From Cellvibrionales bacterium UBA5860 (lineage in GTDB: Bacteria > Pseudomonadota > Gammaproteobacteria > Pseudomonadales > Porticoccaceae), in assembly GCA_002431545.1 (NCBI GenBank), contig DJFY01000038.1:9209-32567 (forward strand): a stretch of 23,359 nucleotides of DNA, read 5' to 3'. Numbering within the stretch: position 1 is the first letter of the stretch; each line of letters opens with the position of its first letter. This document shows positions 1-7,874 of this stretch, piece after piece. The notes beneath the pieces are model-generated. The model worked only from the letters and a program-made list of their open reading frames with translations, had not been told where the DNA came from and ran no database searches. Both the position numbers and the translations under genes were made by a program.

Positions 1-741
1 ATGGTCGCTGTCGATGATAAGACCATCGACTACGTTAGCGGGCGACCATATAGCCCCAAAGGGAAGGACTGGGCGCGCGCGGTTACATACTGGCGAACGC
101 TGCACAGTGACCAGGATGCCGTTTTCGACACCGTCGTCGAGTTGCACGGTGAGGATATCGAGCCTCAGGTCAGCTGGGGTACGTCGCCGGAGATGGTCCT
201 GCCGGTCAGCGGGCATGTACCCGACCCGGCCAATGTCACCGATGCGGGCAAAAAAGAAGCTATTGAGAGGGCGCTACAGTACATGGGCTTGCGGGCCAAT
301 CAGGCACTTACCGATATTAATGTCGACCGTGTCTTTATCGGTTCCTGTACCAATTCTCGAATCGAGGATCTGCGCGCGGCGGCAGCTGTGGCGCAGGGTC
401 GAAAGGTCGCCGATTCCGTCAAGCAGGTTCTGGTCGTGCCCGGTTCCCAGGCGGTCAAGGCGCAAGCTGAAACCGAGGGATTAGACAAGGTATTTCTGGC
501 TGCCGGTATGGAATGGCGCGAGCCCGGGTGCTCCATGTGTCTGGCCATGAATGCCGACAAGCTGGGGCCGGGAGAGCACTGTGCCTCCACCTCCAACCGG
601 AATTTCGAGGGGCGCCAGGGCAATGGAGGCAGAACCCACCTGGTGAGTCCGGCGATGGCGGCCGCGGCAGCGGTCGCCGGGCACTTCGTCGATATCCGCC
701 AGTGGTTGCAGGATGAGTCGGCTCCGGGAGAACGGCCATGA
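1..741 (+). CDS. leuC: 3-isopropylmalate dehydratase large subunit, 3' part (5' end outside window)
   Basis: This is the C-terminal 246 residues of the LeuC aconitase-fold subunit, which with LeuD isomerises 2-isopropylmalate to 3-isopropylmalate in leucine synthesis in the cytoplasm. The reading frame is open from base 1. Full-length family members are about 470 residues, so the ATG at base 1 is an internal methionine and the true start lies upstream. The three cysteines that bind the [4Fe-4S] cluster are visible: one in GSCTNSR (fragment residue 116) and two in GCSMC (177 and 180). The conserved substrate-binding stretch NRNFEGRQG follows at 199-207. The stop overlaps the leuD start by 4 bases (ATGA), so the two subunits are probably translationally coupled. 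No missing residue or frameshift is seen. Identification is very secure. Confidence 0.97.
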   Translation: MVAVDDKTIDYVSGRPYSPKGKDWARAVTYWRTLHSDQDAVFDTVVELHGEDIEPQVSWGTSPEMVLPVSGHVPDPANVTDAGKKEAIERALQYMGLRANQALTDINVDRVFIGSCTNSRIEDLRAAAAVAQGRKVADSVKQVLVVPGSQAVKAQAETEGLDKVFLAAGMEWREPGCSMCLAMNADKLGPGEHCASTSNRNFEGRQGNGGRTHLVSPAMAAAAAVAGHFVDIRQWLQDESAPGERP

Positions 742-1385
742 AAGCATTTACCGTGCACGCCGGGCTGGTGGCGCCGATGGATCGGGCCAATGTCGATACG
801 GACATGATCATTCCGAAACAGTTTCTCAAGTCCATCAAGAGAACCGGGTTCGGGCCGAATTTATTTGACGAGTTGCGTTACCTCGACGAGGGCAAGCCGG
901 GACAGGATGCGAGTCAGCGCCCCCTGAACATGGATTTTCCATTGAATCAACCGCGTTATCGGGGTGCTTCGATTCTGCTGGCGCGGGAAAACTTCGGTTG
1001 CGGCTCGAGTCGCGAGCACGCACCCTGGGCCCTTGATGACTATGGGTTTCGCGCTGTTATCGCCCCGAGTTTCGCCGATATATTTTTTAATAATTGCTTT
1101 AAAAATGGATTGTTACCAATTGTTTTAAAAGAAGAAATAGTTGACAATCTTTTTAATGAGCTCGAGCAAGCCGAAGGTTTCCAGCTGACTATAGACCTGG
1201 CGCGGCAAACAGTAGTTACGCCTGCCGGAGAGGCGTTCCATTTCGATGTCGATGCTTTTCGCAAGAAGTGCCTGCTGGAAGGGCTGGACGATATTGGCCT
1301 GACCCTTCAGCATGCCGAAGATATACGCACATTCGAGCAGAGCTGGCGGCAACAATGCCCCTGGTTGTTCGATGCCATCAGTTGA
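738..1385 (+). CDS. leuD: 3-isopropylmalate dehydratase small subunit
   Basis: LeuD is the swivel-domain partner of LeuC in the cytoplasmic isopropylmalate isomerase. At 215 residues it has the usual proteobacterial length. Diagnostic stretches are the N-terminal VDTDMIIPKQFLK (about 19-31), NFGCGSSREHAPWAL (85-99) and FADIFFNNCFKNGLLPI (112-128). The ATG at 738 overlaps the leuC stop by 4 bases, which fixes the start and implies coupled translation. One oddity is that the codons for residues about 115-141 are almost all AT-ending, unlike the rest of the gene (see the separate entry for 1081-1160), although the protein motif is intact. The next gene, leuB, is not immediately adjacent: 316 bases intervene. 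Confidence 0.97.
   Translation: MKAFTVHAGLVAPMDRANVDTDMIIPKQFLKSIKRTGFGPNLFDELRYLDEGKPGQDASQRPLNMDFPLNQPRYRGASILLARENFGCGSSREHAPWALDDYGFRAVIAPSFADIFFNNCFKNGLLPIVLKEEIVDNLFNELEQAEGFQLTIDLARQTVVTPAGEAFHFDVDAFRKKCLLEGLDDIGLTLQHAEDIRTFEQSWRQQCPWLFDAIS
1081..1160 (+). other. Sharply AT-rich patch inside leuD
   Basis: Only 16 of these 80 bases are G or C, while the sequence on both sides is clearly GC-rich. The patch covers LeuD residues about 115-141. It uses TTT, AAT, AAA, TTA, ATA and GAA codons where neighbouring genes prefer GC-ending synonyms. The encoded motif is a conserved part of LeuD, so the reading frame is functional. The patch begins and ends within a few bases. Possible explanations are a short recombination tract from a low-GC donor or an internal AT-rich regulatory site; the sequence alone does not decide. 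Confidence 0.7.
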
Positions 1386-1701
1386 TCCCGTGCGCGGTAT
1401 TGAGTCCCGTTGTCGAGAGATTGTCTCGGCACGCTAGTCGGTCTATACCTAGTGACACAGGTGTGGGCGCGACTCCGGAGTAGCGATGCTCGCTGGGGTA
1501 TTCGGAAGGCAGGGGTTTTCTAGGGATACTCGCGTGTCTGGCTGGCGGGATTCTTTTTGAAGGCTCGTCTGGCATTTGACGACGGTGAGATCGCGAGGCA
1601 TTTCAAGGTGCTAATAACTCGTTAGCAGTAATGTCTTCTTTGCGGTAGGCGTTATAGCGCGCCATTTGTTATGGGGCGTTCTCTGGTTAGAGGATAAGTA
1701 A
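1386..1701 (+). other. Intergenic gap between leuD and leuB
   Basis: No convincing gene is seen in these 316 bases. Small inverted repeats are present: CGAGA/TCTCG around 1413-1427, extendable with a wobble pair, and GCTAA/TTAGC at 1610-1626. Neither is followed by a T run, so neither looks like an intrinsic terminator. A TTGACG box at 1576-1581 has no good -10 partner at 16-18 bases. An AGAGGA ribosome binding site at 1689-1694 belongs to leuB. In P. aeruginosa a methyltransferase gene sits at this place; I see no remnant of it here. Confidence 0.5.
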
Positions 1702-2778
1702 TTGACGCACAAAATTTTGCTATTACCAGGCGACGGGATCGGTCCCGAAATCGTGGCGCAGGCACACAAAGTGCTGCGGGCGGTCGACAAGCGGTTTTCT
1801 CTCGGGCTGGAGTTCGACGAGGCGCTGCTTGGCGGCGCCGCTATCGACACGACAGGCAAGCCCTTTCCGGAAGCAACCTTGCGCAAGGCGCAGGCCGCCG
1901 ACGCTATTTTGCTGGGCGCAGTGGGCGGCCCCAAGTGGGACCAGCTCGATCCTGCGATAAGGCCGGAAAAAGGGCTCCTGGCGATTCGCTCTCAGCTCGG
2001 TCTTTTTGGCAATCTGCGTCCCGCCATACTTTACCCGCAGCTTGCCGAAGCGTCTTCGCTGAAGCCGGAAGTGGTATCGGGGCTCGATATATTGATCGTG
2101 CGCGAGCTTACCGGCGGCATCTATTTTGGCGAGCCGCGTGGCATAGAAAGAACCGCCGCTGGAGAGCGCAGGGGCTACAACACCTATGTCTATTCCGAGT
2201 CCGAAATCACCCGTATTGGCCGCCTCGCTTTCGAGTCGGCGCGCAAGCGCGGACGCAAGGTCTGCTCCGTGGACAAGGCGAATGTGCTTGAGGTTACTAT
2301 CCTCTGGCGCGAAGTGATGACCGAGTTGTCCAGGGAATATCCGGATGTCGAACTCAGCCACATGTACGTCGACAACGCTGCCATGCAGCTGGTACGTGCC
2401 CCCAAGCAGTTTGACGTTGTCGTCACGGGCAATATGTTTGGCGATATTCTTTCCGATCAGGCCGCGATGTTGACCGGGTCTATCGGCATGCTGCCTTCTG
2501 CGTCTCTCGATGAAAACGCAAAGGGATTGTACGAGCCATGTCACGGCTCGGCGCCCGACATCGCCGGTCAGGGTGTGGCCAATCCCCTGGCTACGATTTT
2601 GTCTGCGGCGATGTTACTGCGCTATTCCCTGGGGCACAACGAAGCTGCCGAGGCTATCGAAAAAGCGGTTGGCGGGGTTCTCGATATGGGCCTGCGAACC
2701 GAAGATATCTACACGCCCGGTACGGAAAAAGTATCCACCGAGGCGATGGGTGATGCGGTAGAAAACACATTAATTTGA
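1702..2778 (+). CDS. leuB: 3-isopropylmalate dehydrogenase, TTG start
   Basis: LeuB oxidatively decarboxylates 3-isopropylmalate to 2-oxoisocaproate using NAD+ and a divalent metal, the third step of the leucine branch. The 358-residue protein has the normal family length. It shows the N-terminal KILLLPGDGIGPEIV, the loop ELTGGIYFGEPRG and the conserved dehydrogenase block NMFGDILSDQAAMLTGSIGM. The start must be TTG at 1702: the codon directly upstream (1699-1701) is an in-frame TAA, and the conserved N-terminus begins two residues later. A good AGAGGA site at 1689-1694 lies 7 bases before it. The stop is 27 bases before asd, so the two genes are probably cotranscribed. Confidence 0.96.
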   Translation: MTHKILLLPGDGIGPEIVAQAHKVLRAVDKRFSLGLEFDEALLGGAAIDTTGKPFPEATLRKAQAADAILLGAVGGPKWDQLDPAIRPEKGLLAIRSQLGLFGNLRPAILYPQLAEASSLKPEVVSGLDILIVRELTGGIYFGEPRGIERTAAGERRGYNTYVYSESEITRIGRLAFESARKRGRKVCSVDKANVLEVTILWREVMTELSREYPDVELSHMYVDNAAMQLVRAPKQFDVVVTGNMFGDILSDQAAMLTGSIGMLPSASLDENAKGLYEPCHGSAPDIAGQGVANPLATILSAAMLLRYSLGHNEAAEAIEKAVGGVLDMGLRTEDIYTPGTEKVSTEAMGDAVENTLI

Positions 2779-2805
2779 TTAGTTAATTTACTGATTTATA
2801 TAGCA

Positions 2806-3921
2806 ATGAATAAAGTAGGTTTTATTGGTTGGCGAGGAATGGTCGGTTCGGTTTTGATGTCCCGAATGACCGAGGAAAACGATTTTGCGGGTATCGAGCC
2901 CGTCTTTTTTTCGACCTCCCAGGTGGGGCAGGTTGGCCCGGAGTTTGCCGGTGCGGACACCGTCCTGAAGGACGCTCACGATCTGCAGGCTCTCGAGATG
3001 CTGGACATTATCGTGACCTGCCAGGGCGGGGATTACACCAAGATGGTTTACGGACCTTTGCGTGCGCGCGGCTGGCGGGGCGCCTGGATAGACGCCGCGT
3101 CGACCTTGCGTATGGAGGATGACTCGATCATCGTGCTCGATCCGGTCAATCGGCGGGTGATCGACCAGGCCATGGCTGATGGTGTGAGAAATTTTATCGG
3201 CGGTAACTGTACAGTTAGCTTGATGCTGATGGCGCTGGGCGGTTTGATCAATGCGGGTCTGGTCGAGTGGATCAGCGCCATGACTTATCAGGCCGCTTCC
3301 GGCGCCGGTGCGCAGCACATGCGCGAATTGCTTGAGCAGATGGGGGCAATTCACCGACAGGCTGAAAGAGAGCTGGCCGATCCGGCGAGTGCGATTCTCG
3401 ATATCGACGCGAAAGTGTCCTCCGCGCTGAAGCGGGGGGACTTGCCGGCGGCGCATTTTGGCGCGCCGCTGGCCGGGAACCTGCTGCCCTGGATCGATAG
3501 CGAACTGCCCGGTGGCCAGAGCCGCGAGGAGTGGAAAGGTTTTGTTGAGGCCAACAAGATTCTCGGGCGCTCCAATTCCCCCATCCCTGTCGACGGAATC
3601 TGCGTCCGCGTCGGCGCCATGCGCAGTCACAGCCAGGCGCTGACCATAAAACTAACGCGCGATATTCCACTCGAGGAAGTCGAAGCCTTGCTGGGCAATG
3701 CAAATGACTGGGTTCAGGTTGTCCCCAACCACCGCGAAGATAGTCTGGCCCGGCTGTGCCCCGCGGCGGTGAGCGGTACCCTGGATATCGCCATCGGTCG
3801 TGTGCGCAAGATGAACCTCGGCGAAGGCTATTTATCGGCCTTTACCGTCGGGGATCAGCTTCTCTGGGGGGCGGCGGAACCGCTTCGGCGGATGTTGAAT
3901 CTGCTGGTCAAAGCGGATTGA
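2806..3921 (+). CDS. asd: Aspartate-semialdehyde dehydrogenase (NADP-dependent, E. coli type)
   Basis: Asd reduces L-aspartyl phosphate to aspartate 4-semialdehyde, the branch point for lysine/diaminopimelate, threonine and methionine. The 371 residues match the long Gram-negative type. Visible are the nucleotide-binding N-terminus VGFIGWRGMVGSVLMSRM, the nucleophile Cys135 in GGNCTVSLMLMALGG, and Arg268 and His275 in the CVRVGAMRSHSQALT segment that contributes substrate and base residues. The ATG at 2806 lacks a strong ribosome binding site, which fits readthrough from leuB 27 bases upstream. The same leuB-asd pairing occurs in Pseudomonas. No second asd-like paralogue follows, unlike in P. 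aeruginosa. Confidence 0.97.
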   Translation: MNKVGFIGWRGMVGSVLMSRMTEENDFAGIEPVFFSTSQVGQVGPEFAGADTVLKDAHDLQALEMLDIIVTCQGGDYTKMVYGPLRARGWRGAWIDAASTLRMEDDSIIVLDPVNRRVIDQAMADGVRNFIGGNCTVSLMLMALGGLINAGLVEWISAMTYQAASGAGAQHMRELLEQMGAIHRQAERELADPASAILDIDAKVSSALKRGDLPAAHFGAPLAGNLLPWIDSELPGGQSREEWKGFVEANKILGRSNSPIPVDGICVRVGAMRSHSQALTIKLTRDIPLEEVEALLGNANDWVQVVPNHREDSLARLCPAAVSGTLDIAIGRVRKMNLGEGYLSAFTVGDQLLWGAAEPLRRMLNLLVKAD

Positions 3922-4396
3922 CGAGATCAGGGGCGAACCTCTCGCAGGATCGTTTCTCTCGATAGTCAGCATTCAACCCATTGTCACCGTTCATTGGCAA
4001 CTCCGGCGCCAGCGAGACTGTCGAGGAATTGTTGTGCCTGTTCCTTGCATGGTGCAGCGTGCAAGGCGCTACGAGCTTCGCTTTTCCGGGCGCTCTGCCC
4101 GCACCCGTTTTACGCGGTTTCTCGATTTTTGCGTCTGAGTTGTCGCCGGATGGCTGGCTTATCGATCCTTTGAGAATCTCGCGGAGCTAGCAACAAACTG
4201 TGCGGTGCGTCGAAAAATAGACCTAAAGCGCTTGTTAGACCCTAGGACTCGGTCTGATAATTATTGCCGAAAAGGCCAATATAATAAATACTTAGGAAAA
4301 ACTATTGGTGTAAGTTGTAGCAAAGTTTGTTAATCTAAGCGCGAGCCAGGCTGGGTCGGGCTGCGAGGTTGGACATTAAATTACGGGTAAGGAACC
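3922..4396 (+). other. Intergenic gap between asd and fimV
   Basis: This 475-base gap contains no convincing gene. A 69-codon open frame from a TTG at 3981 has no ribosome binding site and no recognisable domain. A stem AGACC/GGTCT with a 9-base loop lies around 4237-4256, extendable outwards by a wobble and a T-A pair, and is followed by an AT-rich stretch; it could be a weak terminator or leader structure. The second half becomes AT-rich and holds the probable fimV promoter. In P. aeruginosa a second semialdehyde-dehydrogenase-like gene occupies this position; no trace of it is visible. Confidence 0.5.
4280..4285 (+). promoter_or_regulatory. Candidate -10 box for fimV
   Basis: The hexamer is a perfect TATAAT in an AT-rich stretch about 110 bases upstream of the fimV start. 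No good -35 hexamer lies at 16-18 bases, so it would need an activator or another contact. The predicted leader of roughly 100 bases is long but plausible. Position and consensus are seen; promoter function is inferred. Confidence 0.4.
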
Positions 4397-6742
4397 ATGT
4401 CGTCGCGAATTCAACGAGTATTACTTTGCAGTGCCGCCGTTTTGTATTCCAGTTGGGCTGCATCATTGGGACTGGGGGAAATCCGCCAGGAATCGACGCT
4501 CAATGAACCGCTGGAAGCGGAAATCAGTCTATTGAGCATAGGCGAGCTCGATCAAAATGAATTGCTGATTGGCCTGGCGTCCCCAGAAGATTTTGCCAAG
4601 GCCAACATCGACCGAGAGTTTTACCTGGTTGATCTTAAGTTTGTTCCCGATTTTAGCGACCGCGCCAATCCCGTGATCAAGGTTACTTCCAGCCGTCCTA
4701 TTCGCGAACCGTATCTGAACTTTCTGGTCGAGGCCATTTGGCCTAACGGCAAGCTCTTGCGTGAGTATACGGTCCTGCTCGACCTGCCGGTGTTTGACGA
4801 GAGCAAGTTGCCGGGAAAGCCCCAGGCCGCGACTTCCAGCCAAAACCAGCGGCCGATCGCAAGAAGTGAAGACCGCAATCCGCAAAAAGGCGACGCAGCC
4901 GTCGCAGTACAACAGGTAAGTAGTACAGCCGCCTCAGCAGGTGGCGAGTCCGGTGACTATGTTGTGCGGCGCGGCGATACACTTTGGGGCATCGCGGACA
5001 AGTTTCGCTCCGGTGAAACCAGTATTATGCAGACCCTGTCGGCAATCTACGAAAATAACGGACATGCCTTCATCGATGGCGATATCAACCGGCTGCGAGC
5101 CGGTTCCGTTCTCGGTATTCCAGGCGCCTCTGCCGCTAGAGTAGCCGATGTCGAGGCAGTACAGAGGCAGCTGGGCGTACAGACCGAAGCCACCGATAGC
5201 GGCATTAAGGAACTGGATGCCGGTACATCTTCTGCTTCCTCAGGTGGATCACGCAATAGCCGAAACAGCGGTGTCCTGCGCCTGACATCACCCGACTACG
5301 CCGAAGGTGAGGGCACAGGCAGTGCCGCTTCCGCAGGTGTTGAGGGCGGTGCGGTTGATGGCGACAGTGTTCGCGACGAGTTGGTCGTGGTTCAGGAAGA
5401 GCTGGCCAAAAGCACGCGAGAAAACCTTGAACTTCGCGAAAAACTGGCCAATCTGCAGCAACAGATGGAAACTATGTCGCGTTTGGTTGAGCTCAGCGAC
5501 GACGAACTCAGCGCTTTGCAGATGGGCCTGGTAGACCTGGATACTGGTGACGCTCCTGGTGAAGCAGCAGATAGGACAGGTGAACTCGGCGAAGCGATGG
5601 CTGAGGATGAGATTATCGAACCAATCGGTGGCGATGCCGGTGATGAGGGGCTGGACCTGGCGATGGCCGATTCGCCTGTGGCCGGTGACGCCGGCGCCGA
5701 TTCAAGCGCAGCAGAGGACGCACTCGACGCGAGTGGCACCGGGGTTCCGTCAGCGCAAAGCGCCCAGGAGACGGGCGGGATTCTCGATATTATTAAGTCT
5801 AATCTAGCAACTATAGCCGGGATTATTCTGGTTCTTGTGCTTGCCGCATTTATGTTCCTGGCGCGCCGCCGCAAGGACGACGAAAGCGACGAATTCGCTG
5901 CAAGCGACGTCAACTATGTCGATGATGAAGACATGGCGTTGACGGAGGATCCAATTACACCATCGGATTATCTCGATGCCGTAGACGAAACCGTAGAGGA
6001 ATCCGAGGAAGAACTACCTGCGGGTGTCCTCGAACTGACTGACGCCGAGCAGGTAGACCCGATCGGCGAGGCCGACATCTACCTTTCCCTGGGGGATTTT
6101 GCCGAAGCCGAGCAAATTATTGCGCGAGCATTGCAAAACAATTCGGACAACAGCCAGCTGCATCTGAAAATGCTGGATCTTTTCAGTGCTCAGCAGGATC
6201 TGCGGCGCTTTGACGAACACTATCCGCAACTGGTGGCTCTGGGCGATCCCGATGCCATCGAAAGCGCGGATCGTCTCAGAAGTGCCCTGGTGGCTGAGGT
6301 AGGGGACAGCGATTGGTCTCAGGAGGAGAGCAATATGTCTGCGGAGAGCCAGGGTGATGCCGATGATCTCCATGTTCTGGGAGATGATGATAGTTCACTT
6401 GATGATCTCACAGTGCAGGCCAGCGCCTCGGCAAATGGTGCTACAGAATCGCTGGATGATGATTTTGATCTGCAACTGGAGATGCCGGAGGAGGCGTGGA
6501 GCGAGAGTGCCGGCGGCAGTGGCGATAGTGCGGAGAAGTCAGCGGAAGAATTTGTTCTCGAGGACGATGAATTTGCCACCTTGTCGAGCGCCGACGAGAT
6601 CGCCACCCAGCTCGAACTGGCGCAGGCGTATATCGACATGGGTGACGACGAAGGGGCAAAAAATATACTGTCCGAAGTGATCGCCAGTGGCGATGCGCAT
6701 GCCCAGCAGCGCGCCGAGGAGATCATGAACCAGATTTCCTGA
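4397..6742 (+). CDS. fimV: FimV/HubP-family polar hub protein
   Basis: FimV is an inner-membrane peptidoglycan-binding protein that organises the cell pole and supports type IV pilus assembly and twitching in Pseudomonas. This 781-residue protein has the family layout. An N-terminal signal peptide ends near residue 22. The FimV N-terminal domain (about 24-135) opens with LGLGEIRQESTLNEPLEAEI. A LysM peptidoglycan-binding module starts at YVVRRGDTLWGIADKF (188-203). A predicted coiled coil covers about 325-375, and one membrane helix about 468-489 is followed by RRRKDD. A long acidic cytoplasmic region contains a TPR-like part (about 556-600), and the conserved C-terminal FimV domain (about 735-781) ends in AEEIMNQIS. 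It is somewhat shorter than P. aeruginosa FimV (about 919). The AAGGA site lies close to the ATG (3 bases). The gene is followed by truA after 3 bases. Confidence 0.95.
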   Translation: MSSRIQRVLLCSAAVLYSSWAASLGLGEIRQESTLNEPLEAEISLLSIGELDQNELLIGLASPEDFAKANIDREFYLVDLKFVPDFSDRANPVIKVTSSRPIREPYLNFLVEAIWPNGKLLREYTVLLDLPVFDESKLPGKPQAATSSQNQRPIARSEDRNPQKGDAAVAVQQVSSTAASAGGESGDYVVRRGDTLWGIADKFRSGETSIMQTLSAIYENNGHAFIDGDINRLRAGSVLGIPGASAARVADVEAVQRQLGVQTEATDSGIKELDAGTSSASSGGSRNSRNSGVLRLTSPDYAEGEGTGSAASAGVEGGAVDGDSVRDELVVVQEELAKSTRENLELREKLANLQQQMETMSRLVELSDDELSALQMGLVDLDTGDAPGEAADRTGELGEAMAEDEIIEPIGGDAGDEGLDLAMADSPVAGDAGADSSAAEDALDASGTGVPSAQSAQETGGILDIIKSNLATIAGIILVLVLAAFMFLARRRKDDESDEFAASDVNYVDDEDMALTEDPITPSDYLDAVDETVEESEEELPAGVLELTDAEQVDPIGEADIYLSLGDFAEAEQIIARALQNNSDNSQLHLKMLDLFSAQQDLRRFDEHYPQLVALGDPDAIESADRLRSALVAEVGDSDWSQEESNMSAESQGDADDLHVLGDDDSSLDDLTVQASASANGATESLDDDFDLQLEMPEEAWSESAGGSGDSAEKSAEEFVLEDDEFATLSSADEIATQLELAQAYIDMGDDEGAKNILSEVIASGDAHAQQRAEEIMNQIS

Positions 6743-6745
6743 TCT

Positions 6746-7627
6746 ATGCCGAAAACGCGTTGGCGCTACCGCGCTAACTGCCTGGTGCCCGAGGGAGAAC
6801 AGCTGCCGTCGGGCACTTTGCGTTATGCCGCAAGGATAGAGTACGACGGTAGTGCCTACTGCGGCTGGCAGCGCCAGCCCCACTGTCAAAGTGTGCAGGC
6901 TCTGGTGGAAAAAGCGCTGTCGACGGTGGCCGCTGAACCCATAACGGTCGCCTGCGCCGGGCGCACCGACAGTGGGGTGCATGCTACACATCAGGTGATT
7001 CACTTTGATTCCGTCGCTGAGCGGACGTCGCGAAATTGGGTGCTGGGAGCGAACGCTAATCTGCCGCGGGACATTCGATGCCACTGGGCAGCTCCTGTGC
7101 CTGCCGATTTCCACGCCCGGTTCAGTGCGCGGTCGAGGACTTACCGCTATGTCGTTGCCAACCGGCAGTCGCCGCCGGCGCTTGGCCGGCTGGCTTTGAC
7201 CTGGGAAAGTAAGCGGCTGTCGGTGCCAGCTATGAAACGCGGTGCCCGCTATCTAAAGGGGGAACAGGATTTTAGTGCTTTCCGCGCTGCCGGGTGTCAA
7301 TCCCAGTCACCCTGGCGTTTTATACATTATGTCGATGTTTTTCGTGTTGGCGAACTGGTTGTGTTTGAGGTTTGCGCCAACGCTTTTCTGCTCCATATGG
7401 TGCGCAATATCGTTGGCGTGCTGCTGGCGGTGGGGCGCGGTGAACGGCCTGCTGAATGGGTGGGCGAGGTTCTTGTCACACGCGACCGGCGTTGCGCAGC
7501 GGCGACCGCGCCGGCTTCTGGTCTATACCTGGTCGCGGTAGAATACCCCGCGAAATTTGAGCTGCCCGAGACGAAGCCCGGGCCCTTTTTTATAAGCCGT
7601 AAGCTGCGACCAAGAGCGCAAGTGTGA
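6746..7627 (+). CDS. truA: tRNA pseudouridine(38-40) synthase
   Basis: TruA converts uridines 38-40 of the tRNA anticodon stem-loop to pseudouridine. The catalytic aspartate is Asp75 in AGRTDSGVHA. Other family blocks are YDGSAYCGWQRQ (33-44), RSRTYRY (about 128-134) and FLLHMVRNIVG. The ATG at 6746 lies 3 bases after the fimV stop and gives 293 residues, with about 25 residues before the catalytic domain. An internal TTG coding Leu25 of LRYAARIEYDG could be an alternative start, but it has a poorer ribosome binding site. The C-terminal tail after about residue 265 (ending ISRKLRPRAQV) is longer than in E. coli. The fimV-truA-trpF order is the Pseudomonas one. Confidence 0.95.
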   Translation: MPKTRWRYRANCLVPEGEQLPSGTLRYAARIEYDGSAYCGWQRQPHCQSVQALVEKALSTVAAEPITVACAGRTDSGVHATHQVIHFDSVAERTSRNWVLGANANLPRDIRCHWAAPVPADFHARFSARSRTYRYVVANRQSPPALGRLALTWESKRLSVPAMKRGARYLKGEQDFSAFRAAGCQSQSPWRFIHYVDVFRVGELVVFEVCANAFLLHMVRNIVGVLLAVGRGERPAEWVGEVLVTRDRRCAAATAPASGLYLVAVEYPAKFELPETKPGPFFISRKLRPRAQV

Positions 7628-7724
7628 AACGGGGCGGGTGGGGACAGGTCCAACGGGCGGTCTGTACCCGGCCAGCAGGCATTTGCCTCTGTACCCAATG
7701 GGGAACAGCCTGCCAAAGCGTTCG

Positions 7725-7753
7725 CCCGCATCTGCGTTGCGCCGCAGCGCGGG
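7725..7753 (+). other. GC-rich imperfect hairpin upstream of trpF
   Basis: Arms CCCGC (7725-7729) and GCGGG (7749-7753) enclose a second pair, TGCG (7733-7736) and CGCA (7743-7746). Together they make a strong imperfect stem. No T run follows, so it is not a standard intrinsic terminator. It sits midway in the gap between truA and trpF and could be a processing or leader structure. Function is unknown. Confidence 0.3.
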
Positions 7754-7826
7754 TCATGTAAATCAGAGGTGCGATTAGTTAAGGCCCGGCTATTAAAGAA
7801 GCGGTTATACAGGGCTATCGCAGTGG

Positions 7827-7843
7827 TTATCCGGTGCGGATAA
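7827..7843 (+). promoter_or_regulatory. 17-base perfect inverted repeat before trpF (possible operator)
   Basis: TTATCCG-GTG-CGGATAA is a perfect 7-base inverted repeat with a 3-base centre. It ends 16 bases before a GTG and 31 bases before the preferred trpF ATG. Its right arm overlaps GATAAT (7839-7844), a plausible -10 box, so a bound dimer could block transcription. It could equally fold as a short RNA hairpin. The symmetry is seen; the regulatory role is inferred. Confidence 0.4.
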
Positions 7844-7874
7844 TGTTACTAAACATATCGTGAACAGACACTCA

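Noticed and set aside
3981..4193. 69-codon plus-strand open frame between asd and fimV
   Set aside because: TTG start without a ribosome binding site, no recognisable domain, and composition unlike neighbouring genes; treated as chance.
7566..7593. CG-rich palindrome followed by six T at the end of truA, looking like an intrinsic terminator
   Set aside because: The palindrome GCCCGGGC has no room for a loop and lies inside the coding region, so it cannot form a useful stem.
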